64,000 nt of DNA. Origin: Tetrahymena thermophila SB210. Taxonomy: Eukaryota > Ciliophora > Oligohymenophorea > Hymenostomatida > Tetrahymenidae. The notes beneath the pieces were generated by a model that was given only the letters and a program-made list of their open reading frames with translations, had not been told where the DNA came from and made no database searches. Positions 38,513 through 50,488 of the stretch are shown here, one piece after another (position 1 is the stretch's first letter; the number at the start of each line of letters is the position of its first letter). The position numbers and the translations under genes were made by a program. The stretch is from contig NW_002476157.1 of the NCBI RefSeq assembly GCF_000189635.1, forward strand, positions 558,001 to 622,000, written 5' to 3'.

Positions 38513-40575
38513 AGAGAAATCGATGTCTCTTTTACTTTAATTGGAATAATTTAGAGAAAAATTTTTTTCTTCTTTTTTTTAAATTATTTTCTGATTTTTG
38601 ATATTCGAATTACTTTCAATTTAACTATATGCCTGAACAATCGAAAACCCCTCCTTCTTATTTCTAATAATTTATTTAGTATAGGTTGATATATTAATTG
38701 ATTGATTAATTTAATGAAGGTATTTTTCCTCAAAATTATATTTATTATTTATTTATTTGTTAACTTTTTTTCTTTATATTTTATTAGCTAATCAAAATTG
38801 TTATGATAATATCAAAAATCTTTTACATATAACTTTTTTCAATGTTAATATGCTGACATTAATTTTAAATTTTTAAAAGCAAAAGACTTATTGATGTTTT
38901 TTTTTTCATTTCTGATGCTTTATTTTATATGTGTCTCTTTCATTTAATTTCTTTTTTATAATATTGAGTCATGTAACAAAATCCTTTCAAATTAAAAATA
39001 AAACCTGATTGACTGGCTAATCATCTTGTTTGTTTTTTAATCATATTCTTAAGTAAAAATGCATTTATGAATGAATGTTGATAAAATTTTATAAACTAAT
39101 AATTATAATTTAGTATTAAATACTTTTTAAATTTTTTCTCTAAAAGTAATAAAAAACTACTACGTTTGTACAAAATTTCATGAAAATTTTTTATTTTAAT
39201 TTATCATCCTTTATTTTTTTTTACTTTATTTAGCCAAACTTGATCTATTTATAGACTTTTAAGAAAGGAATAAAAAATAAATATCTTAATTAATTAAAAG
39301 TATTAGTAAATTATTAATTAAAGAAATTAAATTTTAAAACAAAAAATTATTTTATTAACTTTAAAATGTATTTTATTATTTTATTTTCATTTAAATTAAA
39401 CAAGAAAATTAATTTAATAATGAAATTGATTGATTGAATAAACTTTGTTAACCTTTAAATTTTTAGAATTTTATTACTTTTATTAAATTTCTCAAATATT
39501 AATTTATTAATAGTTCAAGAACAATAATAAGCAACTAAAGTGTTTATCAAATTCAAGTAAAATAATATATTTTAAGTAAATATAACTAAATTTAATTTAT
39601 AAATTACTAATTGCTTGCCAAACATTTGGTAGTTAAATAAGTTAATTAAATTTTCAAGGTAGAAGCATATGAATTATTATTTTTTATTATATTATATCAC
39701 AAATCAAAATATATTTTAAGTTCTCTATTACAAAATAATGCTTAGTAATGTTTCCTATATGTAATATTATGTGTACTAATCTTTCTCATTAATTTCTTTA
39801 ATTTCTCAAACAATAAGATATAATTAAAAAATATATCATATAAATATTATTTTTTGATTCTCTTATTAAAGTGGTTATCCTAATTCTAAAAAAATATATC
39901 AAAACAAAGCAATTAATTTGTTTGTTAAAAAATAAAATTAATATTACTTTATGCATCTAAAAATAAGTATTTTTTAATTAAAATAAACTTATTTTTATCA
40001 TTTATGAAATTATAATAAAAATTCAACCTAATATAATTTTATTTTTTAATAAATTTAGATTAATATTAAAGAATTTGTGGTAATTAAAATTTGTTGATTT
40101 ATTAAACCAAAAATTAATAAAATAACATTAAAAAATTAAAAAATTTATTTTATTTATTAAAAATTTTTTAATTTAATTTTATAAGAACTGAAATGAATAT
40201 ATTTGGAAGTGTTGAAATGTAATTTTATTTAAATTAATACAAATTTTATGAATTAATATACACTTTATTGAAAGCATAGTTTAAATTGAAATACAGAGTT
40301 TTTTAATATGGGTTTGAGTGTTTGTTTTGTGCAAAAAATTGAATTATTTTTAATTATCTTTTGTTTCTAAAAATACTACTAAGATATTTTATCTTTTTAG
40401 TGTTTTTAATAATTTATAATACTATTTAATTATTTAATAATTAATGTTTGATTATTTTGTTAAATTTTTAATAGCCTTGAGTTTGATAATTACTTTAATT
40501 AGTTTTGGATTATCTATGGAAAAATATGGATGGATTATTTTTTATTTGCTTTTTATTTAGGTTATTAATTGATTT
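38513..40575. other. AT-rich intergenic; first ~150 bases probably 5' coding
   Basis: About 2 kb. The part at 38513-38660 is probably the missing 5' coding end of the RING/TRAF gene. The rest is extremely AT-rich with no gene seen. A short plus-strand frame near 40473-40612 (EFDNYFNQFWIIYGKIWMDY) looks a little coding-like but overlaps the 3' end of the next gene, and I do not call it. Confidence 0.4.
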
Positions 40576-41973
40576 TCAATTAGAAATTAACTTAAAATCA
40601 AATTAATAGTTAATTCTGATGATTGAGCCAAGAGTAGAACTCTTAACTTCAGTTAACCAATTAGGATAAGAATTAATCAGATCGTTAAGCTTGGTTTCTG
40701 CTATTATAAAATTAGTATTTGTGTTTTTGGATATGTAGTCAATAATATTCATTTTAAAGATGTTGCTAACGTTTCTGCTTTCAAAGTACTCTCTTACACA
40801 GGTAGCGATGGCTGAGAGAGGAACTGATGAAATCATTTGTTCTTAGTTTTATTATGCCAAAAGGAGAGTGAATTCGTCTTTTAATTAATTCTACTTTTAT
40901 TATAAACCCTCCTTAATTGTTTCTGTGAGCTTTTAAGAAATGTAAGCAGGTTACTCACTACTAGCATTTTAAGCTTGTTTTTCAGAATAGTAGAGGCGTT
41001 GCTTGAAATCAGCTAAACGGGATTCTTTCCATGACTGATAAGAACCAATATTTTCTAAAAATGACAATTCAACAAACATATCTTGTTATTTATATTTATT
41101 TAATTTCAAACTTAGTTGGTAGAGGTTTGGTTAAACGTTCATTATGGATTACATTTTCAAAATTGTTAAACCGTTGATTTAAGAAATTAATTCGCTTAAG
41201 TAAGCACAGTTTTTTCTCATCATTATTTCATCAATTTTGCTCATCAAAGTTAATAATTCCTAATTTTATGCATTTTTTAATTCTACTGCTTTTGATCCTA
41301 GTAGACTTCTGTAACGATCTTTGAGAGATCCACGGTTAAGAATGGCGTTTAATTTATTGTTACGGGCTGGACTAAGTGCTTTTTTAGTTTCATCCTTATT
41401 GCTTTGGATTTATGAAATGAGTTTGGAAACATTCTCAGAAAGAGTTGTTGATTTTTTATCATCAACGAGTAAGGATTTGACTGAATCAAATTTATTTATT
41501 TTAATGCTACATTAGCTACTTCCTTTCTTTAATTGCTTATTTTTACTGATACCCTTAATGAGTTTTAAAGTTTTAATATTTTAAATATCTTCTTCTTCAT
41601 CTTCTTCTTTATTACCTTTTAAGTGGTTTAATTTATTGTAAGGCTTTTCAAGAGTCATTTCTGATGGCATCTCATTAAAAAATGATTCATTTACGCCATC
41701 ATCTTAATCCTCAAAGAGTGTTTTATTATACTTTGAGTCAATTGGGATTGAACTGTGACTCTTCTTGAAAGATAAGAGGCGTTGAGTCATTTAACTTTCT
41801 TCGTTACAAGTTGAAGGTTCTTCCTCCAATTTGTTAATTTTTTGTTACAAATTTTAATTTTCTAAAGTGGTTGTGGAAGGAGGAATGGAGGAGCATTGAG
41901 CAGGAAGTGTAACTTCCTTGCTTTCTAGTTTAGTTGGGGTAAAGTAGAAGTATAAGTTGGTTTGGTTCATCAT
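40576..41973 (-). CDS. Cdt1-like DNA replication licensing factor with N-terminal PIP box
   Basis: Intronless frame of 465 residues from ATG 41973 (MMNQTNLYFYFTPTKLESKE) to TGA 40576-40578. I chose this start for its A-rich context (TTAAAAATGATG). The frame remains open to ATG 42249 (MSKKWRLQRYGKKIQSYL), so a form about 92 residues longer is possible. The C-terminus (AIATCVREYFESRNVSNIF, then ETKLNDLINSYPNWLTEVK) fits the Cdt1 C-terminal winged helix, where the pattern ...L..LLPDWL... is conserved. The middle (residues about 220-400) is helical. Residues 4-11, QTNLYFYF, fit the PCNA-interacting consensus Qxx(I/L/M)xx(F/Y)(F/Y), and a Lys lies four residues after it. In animals such a site makes Cdt1 a CRL4-Cdt2 substrate in S phase. 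The family call is moderate; the motif is seen directly. Confidence 0.65.
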
Positions 41974-44266
41974 TTTTAACAGCTCAAATCTGGAAATGTT
42001 TGTTGGTGTGATTTATAATTGATTTACACTTACTTATTGCTTTGTTTGTGAATGCAAAAAGATATAGCTTTTCTCTTCCAGGTTTGATCGTATTTGTATT
42101 TTATTTGTAATTAATTATTTCCTTTGATATTTTTCATTCAATTCTAATATTTATTAACGTTTTCTTCGTACCTATAAATCTTCTCTTTCCCCCTCCAAAT
42201 AACTTTAAATTTTTTTTCCATACCGCTAAAGCCTCCATTTTTTGGACATTGCACCTCTCTTAATATTACACATTTATTGTTCTCCCTAGATAGAAAACTT
42301 GCTCTTTATGTGTTCTGATCACTTTTTTAAAATTGTTTTCTTACAAATATTCAAACATTTAACGAATTCAAATTTCATTTTTTTTAGGTGGATCTAAATA
42401 TCTTTCTTATAATAATTATTTTTTCTCGCGGGCGCGCAATTAGATTATATTAACTTAAGGGTAATTGCATTCATTTGAGCAAAGAAAAAAAAAAACACAC
42501 CGAAGATTCTTAGTTTTGATCAAAAAGATTTAAAACAATTTTCAAATTTTAATTTTGTTTGATTTAAAAAAATAAATTTAAAATTAGTTTTTCTTACTTA
42601 TTTTTGACCGTTAAACTTCAACAACATCTAAAAGCAATTATTTTATCTATAAAAATTCAAGGAAATAATTTAGATTGTTTTCATATCTATTTCGCTTCTC
42701 AAAAAAAAAAAAAATTAAATTTATTTCCCTCAATTTAATAATTATTCAAATTTATTTTAATTCGACATAAATTTGACAAATCTAAACTTTAACTATCAAA
42801 TATTAAATGTTGATATAAATTTAATTTGATTTTGTTTAAATCTGCATACTTTGTTGATATTCAATCTCACTTTAGCATGTTTTAAATGTTAAAAAGTATT
42901 TATTGATTATATTTTGTTAATTATTTTTCTAAGTGAAATTTTAAAAATAGTTAAAAATAATAGAATATTTTAATAAAAATTGTATTTTAAATTTTACAAC
43001 AAATAGTTTTAAATTAGAATCAAGAATTTAGAACAATAATATTAAATACAATTTAATATATTTAAAATTAAAAATCTATATTTTATCATCATACTTTATT
43101 AGTATTAATGATATTTAAAATTAAAATTAATGATATTGATAAATAAATATACTTACAAATAAAAATTTTAAATAAATTTAAATTTAGTCTTAATTATTTG
43201 AATTTTGAATAGTTTATTTATTTAACTATACTTTGAAAATTATTTTTTACCAATTTAATTTAAACTTTATATAATAAAAATTTAATAAAATTTAAATAAT
43301 TTATCTTAGATATTTAAATCAAAATTTAAATTTAAAAGTTTAAAAATTATTAACAAAGTTGCTTTTAATAATTTTAAATTTATTAAATTAATATTGATTG
43401 AAATATTAAAATAACAATAGTCAAATGGTTATTTTATTTGTTTTTTATCATAAAATTATTATCATTAATATTTAAAATAATTTCCACTTTAATTTAATTA
43501 AATAAAGTTAACAATTTATATTGTGCTGAGAAAATTATTTTAGGAAATTAATTAAAGATATTTGTGAAAATAAAATAATTTACTTAAAAAAATAATTTAT
43601 TTAACAATCAATAAGTTTTAAAATATTTAAAATAATATAAACTTATTTAAATAGGTTTTCTTTAATTAGTATTAAGAAATAAATAAATATTTTAGTTAAA
43701 CAAAAACAAAAATATTTTTGGAAACAGTTTTAAATTCTATTATTTTCTATGCAATTATATTTTTTATTAATATGTTAAAATTTTAAATTGTTATCTTCTA
43801 TAAATTTGTAATTTTATTAATTTATTTACTCTAAAATGAAGTAGTTATTGTTGATGATTAATTCCAAGAAACCTAATAATCTGAGAATATTTTTTTACTC
43901 TCAAGAAAAATTAAAATAAAGGTTTTCTAAAGAATGATAAAAAATAAGAGGGAAGTAAAATTAATTAGATAATGTTCTTCTGCTTTTTATTTCTTTAAAT
44001 AAATATAAAAAAATTAGTTTACACTGCAATCAAAATTATAAAAAATTAAAAGAATAAATACCAAATGATTAATTTTTTAAAAGTTGATTTATCTTTTTAA
44101 TTTCTCTACAAATACAACTTTTTAACTAAAAAATGATAAATATTTATTTAGAATGAAAACAATCCAAAAATATTAATAAATATATAAATATAAAATAGTG
44201 TGAATAATGTATTGTTTTATTATTGTAATTTAATGATATTTTGATTTTTATAACATTTTTAGTGGC
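41974..44266. other. long intergenic region upstream of Cdt1-like gene
   Basis: 2.3 kb. The first 280-330 bases are pyrimidine-rich on the plus strand and open in all three minus-strand frames, so they are either leader or extra N-terminal coding. A GC block lies at 42425-42437. Beyond about 42480 the DNA is extremely AT-rich with no gene seen. Confidence 0.45.
42425..42437. promoter_or_regulatory. isolated GC block, E2F-like site
   Basis: CTCGCGGGCGCGC is 12 of 13 G/C within DNA that is about 80% A/T. Read with its flank it gives TTTCTCGC on the plus strand, one mismatch from the E2F consensus TTTSSCGC. It lies about 450 bases upstream of the Cdt1-like start at 41973 and 176 bases upstream of the alternative start at 42249. 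Cdt1 genes are E2F targets in animals. The link here is inference. Confidence 0.35.
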
Positions 44267-45973
44267 TCAAAGATCTTCGTATAAATCATATACAACTAAA
44301 TTCGGATTATTTATAAGAAATGAAGATATGTTGTTTTTGAAGGCTATTTAAAAATAAAGGGTTTCATGAACTATTTTATTGAAACTTTCTGATACTTTGA
44401 CAATCTCATTGAAATTATTATATTATTTGAAATAATTTATTATTTATTATCTTTTTTGGATATGTTTTTACTCATTTTCTATGACGTTATTTTTAAGCAC
44501 ACTGATTAGAAATAGATTAATTTCTTTTTTGTATTACTGTTCCAAAATAATATCAATATTAATGGATTTTTTTGTTTCAAGGGCTGCTAAATATAATTTT
44601 TCTGCTTATTTACTTTAATTGATACAATTGAAAATGATCTCTACATGTTAATTTACAATTTGTATCAGGAATTGATTATTATAGCAAATTGATATAAACC
44701 CTTCATTTTATTCGAGTAGCTGATTTATAATTTCAAAGTCGCTATCAAGTAATAAATTTTGTTTTAAATTACAGATATAAATTTCAAAGTGGTAGAATCC
44801 TCTAACGCATTTAATATCAATTTAAGATAAATTGGATACTGATAATTATCTATTTTAAATTTTAAAATATATCCAAATAATTGATTTACATATCATCAGT
44901 AAGCTATTAAAAATTAAAATTACTAAGTAGATTTATTTATAATCTTGGATTTCTGTAAACTCTTTTTCATGTGTTATTAAAGTTATCAATTATATCTAAA
45001 TTACTGTTTAGAAGAGAGTAAAAATTCCTACATTTATTTTATTCATCTAGACATAAAGGAGCATATAAAGTTAATTGAAGTCTTTTTTAAGTAATGGCAA
45101 CAAATAGCATAATTACCCTCCTAGGAGTAATTAATCAAGTGATCCTACTATAAAAGAATCAAAGACATTTGAAGAGCTGGATAAGATCTTTAAATAAATA
45201 ATTTAGATACTGAATAACGCAACTAGATAGGAGAGATAATTAATTTATACTATAGCAACAACAAATGTTAATGAAAATCCAAAAGAAAAGATGGACTCAA
45301 AAACAATTAGCGCAGTTTCAAAAAAATTATAATTCTTCTAAAATACAAACATCTTTAGATAATTTAGGTTAGTAATGAAATAAAAAATCAGGCTAGCTAT
45401 CAATAATAATTAATTTATTTAAGTCAAAACTGAATCATTTAGTATAAGTTAAGTCATCAAAAGTATTCCAATTAATGCAAAAAAATACCTTTTTAATTAC
45501 AGTTAACAAACGAGAGTTTTCTAAATCTAAATTAACTATTAGTAATCATATGAAAGGTAAAATAAGTTTCTATTTAATTATGATTATTCTGAAAGAGTAA
45601 AAAGAGTATAGTCAAATTATAACAAGCAGCAGAAACTCTAGAAAAAAGTCTATTTTAAATTATAGTGATTCTCAGAGTATTTTTAATAAATTAAAATCAG
45701 TTAAATTAATAAAGAAGTGAGGTTTAAAGCAAATAGAATGTCATTGTAGATGTTTTATGGATTTTGAAAAAACTCTATAGTTATTAAAATTTTAAATATA
45801 AAATCCCCCAAAGCAATTATTTTAAACAATAATCCAGCTTACTAACTAGCTCTTATTTGATTTATGATAAGTTCTTTGAGATAGCCTTTTTCATCTAATG
45901 TATAGTTGGGTTTTAGAATCTAGCAACTTGAGTCAATTACTTAGTTGTTTAGCTCTATTTAATTAGGAATCAT
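44267..45973 (-). CDS. multi-pass membrane protein, array member 1 of 7
   Basis: Intronless, 568 residues, from ATG 45973 (MIPNQIELNNQVIDSSCQIL) to TGA 44267-44269. Hydrophobic helices run from about residue 60 to 400 (FKIIALGDFIFKILITIEFF; YFFALIGILLMTQLIL; LLLIASLIFYFITNLNYLKM; TALIVFESIFSFGFSLTFVV). The family centre is DQLLLGGQLCYLLPLLKKDF, and the tail ends NNPNLVVYDLYEDL, matching the other six copies. It is among the more diverged copies. A plus-strand frame across 44969-45668 is its antisense shadow. The family has no name I can give; shape suggests a channel, transporter or receptor with a cytosolic C-terminal domain of about 170 residues. Confidence 0.88.
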
Positions 45974-46943
45974 TATGTTTGTTAATGTACTTTTTAATTA
46001 TTTTTATATTTATGAATATTTATTTAATTAAAATAATATAAATATTTATTAGCTTTTTGTAAATTTATAAAGCACAAAAGCTCTTAAAAGAAACATTTAA
46101 TATAATAATTTAATAACTCATTTACATAATTCAACCATTCAAGATTATTCCCTAATCAAGCTAATCAATTGAATAAATTTCAATTGTAGAATTCAATATA
46201 AAGTTAAATTAATTTTTCTAAATGCTCATCTTTTGTTTTTGTTGCTGTAAAATTATTGCTAATTTATTTTAAATTTTAAAACTGCGTTATAAATTCATTA
46301 TTATTTTTCTTTTGAATTAAAATCAGAAATCATTAGATTCGAGTTATATTAGAGTAAAAAAAATAATTCTAATTAATTTTGATATTTAAATAAATTTAAA
46401 TTTTAAATTTCCGTTACAACTGCACTACTGTTAAGTAAGGAAAAATTCTTTCTATAAAGGATAGTTTTGATAATAAAATAGAATAAGGTGAATTCATTAG
46501 CTTATTACTCAGTAAAATTTATGCGATTATATAAAAAAAATATAAAAACTAAGTAGATTATAATTAATTAATTGATAGGAAATATTTATGTAGATTTTTT
46601 CTATTGTTAGAGGAAGTAGTAAAGTAGATATCAAAGGTTGGCTTTTTAAACATGCTTCAAATAATATTCAAAAATATTCAATTAATTTAGATTTAATCAA
46701 TTCTCTATTTATTTTTAAATTTGCTACCTTTTTTATTATTTTCAAGTAAAATGATAATTTGATATAAATTAAATTAAAATACTTTATAAATAAAATACAA
46801 AATAAAACAGATTTATGTTTTTTGTTAATTTTTTGGATAAAAATCATTCAAATTATGATTTTTTATAAATAAATTTATTATAATTAAAAGTTAAAGAAAA
46901 ATTTCATTGAAATCATTTTTTAAAGATGAGTTTGTAAATTATT
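45974..46943. other. AT-rich spacer in the membrane-protein array
   Basis: Spacer between array members 1 and 2, holding the promoter of member 1 and the 3' end of member 2. It is AT-rich and no gene is seen. Confidence 0.45.
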
Positions 46944-48695
46944 TCAGTCATCAAAAAGGTCATAAATTAATGAAGTAGGATTATTATACAGGAGTGGAGA
47001 AATCTGCTTATTAAAGGCGTTCATAAAGCAGATTAAACTCTCTTTGTTGTAACTCTAAAGAATTTATTCAACTTTTACATAGTTTTTTAATGGAAGCAGA
47101 TTTTCAATAATCTAACTCTTCTTATTTATACTTATTAACTCTTCCTTGTTTACCATATTTTTTAGCTATTAAAAGTTAAATTTTACTACAAGTTGTTTAT
47201 CTTCTGTTAAATTTTTGCTAAGTAACACATTTATAGATTGGCTCTTATTAGTGCTTACTAATTCTTAATAAATCTAATAACTTAATTATAGGCATTTGGA
47301 GTCTTAAATTTCCATTTAAAAGTTTCCGTACTAGTTAATTAGGATGAGAGATTATTTGAATATTATTTATGTATATCTTTTATTTTCTCTCATTACTTAA
47401 GCTATAATTTCAATATTTTTTTTATCTAGCTCAAAATGAGAAGTATTATACAATATCAAATTAACAATTGAGTTTTTCATATTGTTTATAATTGAAAAAC
47501 TCTCTTTATCTACAAATGTCAATTAACTTACATAACTAGATTTCTTATACTGGGCTATGTAAGATTTTAAAATGGCTATAAAGCTATTTAAGACAAACAA
47601 GCCTAATTAGATTTCTTAAACAGAATACTCTTACAAAAGATTGCTTTCAGTAAAAAATAGAAATCCTAAATTAATAAAGTAATAGATGTAGAAGAGGACT
47701 TAATTTATCTTATTAAATTTGTTAAAGTAGATCATGTCTATTTAGTTAATGTCTTTTTGCATGAGTGGAAGTAAAAGACTTGTTTTACATCCAAAGAACA
47801 TTTATTCAACTAAACTGATTGTTCTAGGGTCAATAATTTCAGTGCATTAAACTTGCTCTTTGACTATGATTAAACTCAGAAAATAAAGGATACAAGCAAC
47901 AAAGATTATACTTTTTATTTCTAATATGTAAAAGCAAAATAGAATAGACTAGCAGAATTAGAAAGAAAGCTCAATAATATTAGCTATTATGTGTAAAGCT
48001 CTTTGTTTTGAATATAAAATACAAATCTAATAGTAGCTACTGTTTACATAAATAAATGAGACACAATTCCAAATTAAAATTGCCCCGAATAAAAATCTAT
48101 TTAAGGAATCATCAGTTGCAATATTTAAGTCTAAAAGAATAAATATTTTAATTACTGAGAAAAACCTTCTAAAAAAGAACCAGCTAGTTATTTAATTAAA
48201 TTATTTTTTAACATCTTCAATTTCTAATTATTAAAAGCATTGATTTTTCACGATTTAGTGAAATTTCTTTGTTTACTTTATAAAATAAGAAAAATCATCT
48301 TGGATCAAGATCTTCATAAATATTTAAAATTTTTGTTATGCAGTCAGAGTCAAATTTGTGTACAGTGTTTTATTTACAAAAGCTGGTGAGAATGTGATTG
48401 TGTGGAAAGACATGATGCTAGTTTACATTAGAATACAAATAAAGAGATTTAATAAAATGCATGAGTCACTTTCATAATAATATAAGTTTATAAAATAGCA
48501 TAGGACTACTAAAAATCTAGCTACAGAGTCAAATTAGTAGATACATTTGTCAACAGTATTCATATCATTAATTTTTTCAACTACTCTCATACATCTTTAA
48601 ATGAACATCCCAGTAGTATCCTAAAATTTAGGGTTTTCATTTTATTAAACTTTAATTTTTAGTGGAATTTCCTTTGGAGCAATTTCTAAATCCAT
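46944..48695 (-). CDS. multi-pass membrane protein, array member 2 of 7
   Basis: Intronless, 583 residues, from ATG 48695 (MDLEIAPKEIPLKIKVQQNE) to TGA 46944-46946. It is the longest and one of the most diverged copies. Membrane helices include SVARFLVVLCYFINLYYY, LNLFICILMQTSIMSFHTI, FFGAILIWNCVSFIYVNSS-type and IIFVACILYFLSLIIV. The family centre reads EQMFFGCKTSLLLPLMQKDI and the tail PTSLIYDLFDD. A cytosolic C-terminal domain of about 180 residues precedes the tail. Downstream of it on the same strand is member 1; upstream lies the unrelated amidotransferase-like gene. Function is unknown. Confidence 0.88.
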
Positions 48696-50488
48696 TTTGC
48701 TAATTTTTTATTTTTTTAATTTTAAATTAATTATTAGTCATACTTATATGAATATTCGATCCATAAAAACAATAATAAAGGATAAATTTGAGTTAAAATT
48801 GTTAATCATATTTTTTAATCTGATGATTTCAATTATGTTATACTATAAAAAAAGTAAATCATTCTCTAAATTTCTAAAATAATAAGTAAAATCTTTTATT
48901 TAATTTTAATTTTTAAATTAATTTACTTCTAACTTTTAACATTTCAAAATTGTTTTATTATTTATTTTTAAAGAAAATTAACAACTATGTTAGTTATTAT
49001 ATAAATTTTTTAAGATAGACAATCTTTTACTTTTAACTTTTACTAGTAATTTATTTGCCTTGTCAGATTGAGCCCACCTTATAATAAATACTTTTTATTT
49101 ATTAAATCATTAAATTATGCAATAATGTAAATATCTTATATCATTACATACCTTATCTCTTTTATTTTAAGGTGGTTAAATGACATAATTCAGCCTATTT
49201 CATTCATTTTAAGTCATTTGAATTTATGTTTAGCAAGTAGTTGCTTTGAGTATGTAGAATAATCAGAAAAACTCTAAAATTATCAATGTATTAGGTTTTC
49301 TGTAAAAAAGAATTTCACTATTCTTTGATAAAAAAATCAAAGAAAAATGTAAATTATTTTAATTTTTAAAAATTAACTTCAAAAAAACAAAATATTTTTA
49401 ATTTAATTTGCTTTGAAGGAGAAGTTTATTTAAAAAAAGCTAGAGTAAATTTTATTTATTTGATTAATTCTAAATACAAAAATATTTATTTTAGCCACTA
49501 AATTATATAATTTATATTTTGCTTTAAATATATAAAAATCTTGAAAATTTTGAGAAGTGATAAATTGATAGCTGAATATATTAAATGCAAATTAAATATA
49601 TTAATCTAAAAGTTAAAATTATATATAAAATTCATTACTTGATACTATAAATATTCGTATGCAAAATAACAAGAATAATTAGGTTATAAAAAATTTAATT
49701 AATTATTTTTGATGGATGGATAGATAGATGACACAATATTAATAATGCATTAAAAAATAAATATTAAATATTTTTACAATTGGAATTGCTCTAATATTAT
49801 TAATACGTATTTTAAACCAATTATATAAAAAATGCATTATATCTAAATTTTAAAACAAATGTAGCTTGGTTAAGCTATATTTTTCTACTTATCAAATAAC
49901 TCTCCAAAATTTAATTAATAAACTATAAATTCCAAATATTGTCTTAGACAAATATGAAGGTTTCAAATCTCGAAACATTAATTATCACTAAAAAGTATAT
50001 TTTTGTGGCTTAAATAAATGGCTATTTTTACTTTTCATATATTAAATAGCTGTAATATCACTTTGGAACTAATTTTATACTTAAGAAATGAGGTAGTAGA
50101 ACTATTTATTTAAATGACTGCTTTGGTCTATTATATTAATATAAACTAATTAATTTATTAGATACTAATTTATTTTCAATTTACAAAAACCTTTTACTAG
50201 CAATATTTCAATGACGAAATTTTAATTTAAAGCAGTCTTTAATAACCCTTGGTTAAGTTTTACACTTTTATATTTACACGAAACACTTATCATTTATTAA
50301 AGCACAATTGTTTAGAGTATAATTACAAATTTATTAAATTCATAACAAAAAATTAAAATAAATAAATTTAAAAAAAATATTAAATTATTTGTATTTAAGT
50401 TAATAATAATTAAATTTATTTTATAAACACTAAATATCAATATATTATTAAAAATATTTTTATTCTTTTTTAATAAAATGTTATTATT
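48696..50488. other. AT-rich spacer, no gene; small repeats
   Basis: 1.8 kb of AT-rich DNA between array member 2 and the amidotransferase-like gene. It holds a GATG/GATA microsatellite (49711-49730) and a 9-base inverted repeat (50116-50124 with 50229-50237). A plus-strand standard-code frame at 48697-48882 is very hydrophobic AT-rich noise. There is no trace of an eighth paralog in this gap. Confidence 0.45.
49711..49730. repeat. GATG/GATA tetranucleotide microsatellite
   Basis: The run GATGGATGGATAGATAGATG is five tandem GATR units in intergenic DNA. It is a simple repeat with no gene attached. Confidence 0.8.

Noticed and set aside
40473-40612. Short plus-strand frame with several Trp and Tyr (EFDNYFNQFWIIYGKIW)
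   Set aside because: It runs into the antisense of the Cdt1-like 3' end and has no start or partner exon; kept only as a remark.
44267-44896. Reading array member 1 as a short 209-residue truncated copy starting at ATG 44896
   Set aside because: The same frame continues upstream without a TGA to ATG 45973 and contains the other family motifs, so the copy is full length.
44969-45668. Long plus-strand frame (reads MCYQSYQLYLNYCLEE, later IKESKTFEELDKIF) that looked like a separate gene
   Set aside because: The minus strand over the same bases carries array member 1 as one unbroken frame with the family motifs; the plus frame needs a 34-base intron and matches nothing, so it is an antisense shadow.
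48697-48882. Plus-strand hydrophobic frame upstream of array member 2
   Set aside because: Composition is that of random AT-rich DNA (Phe, Ile, Lys, Leu, Asn only), with no homology or start context; it starts antisense to the promoter of member 2.
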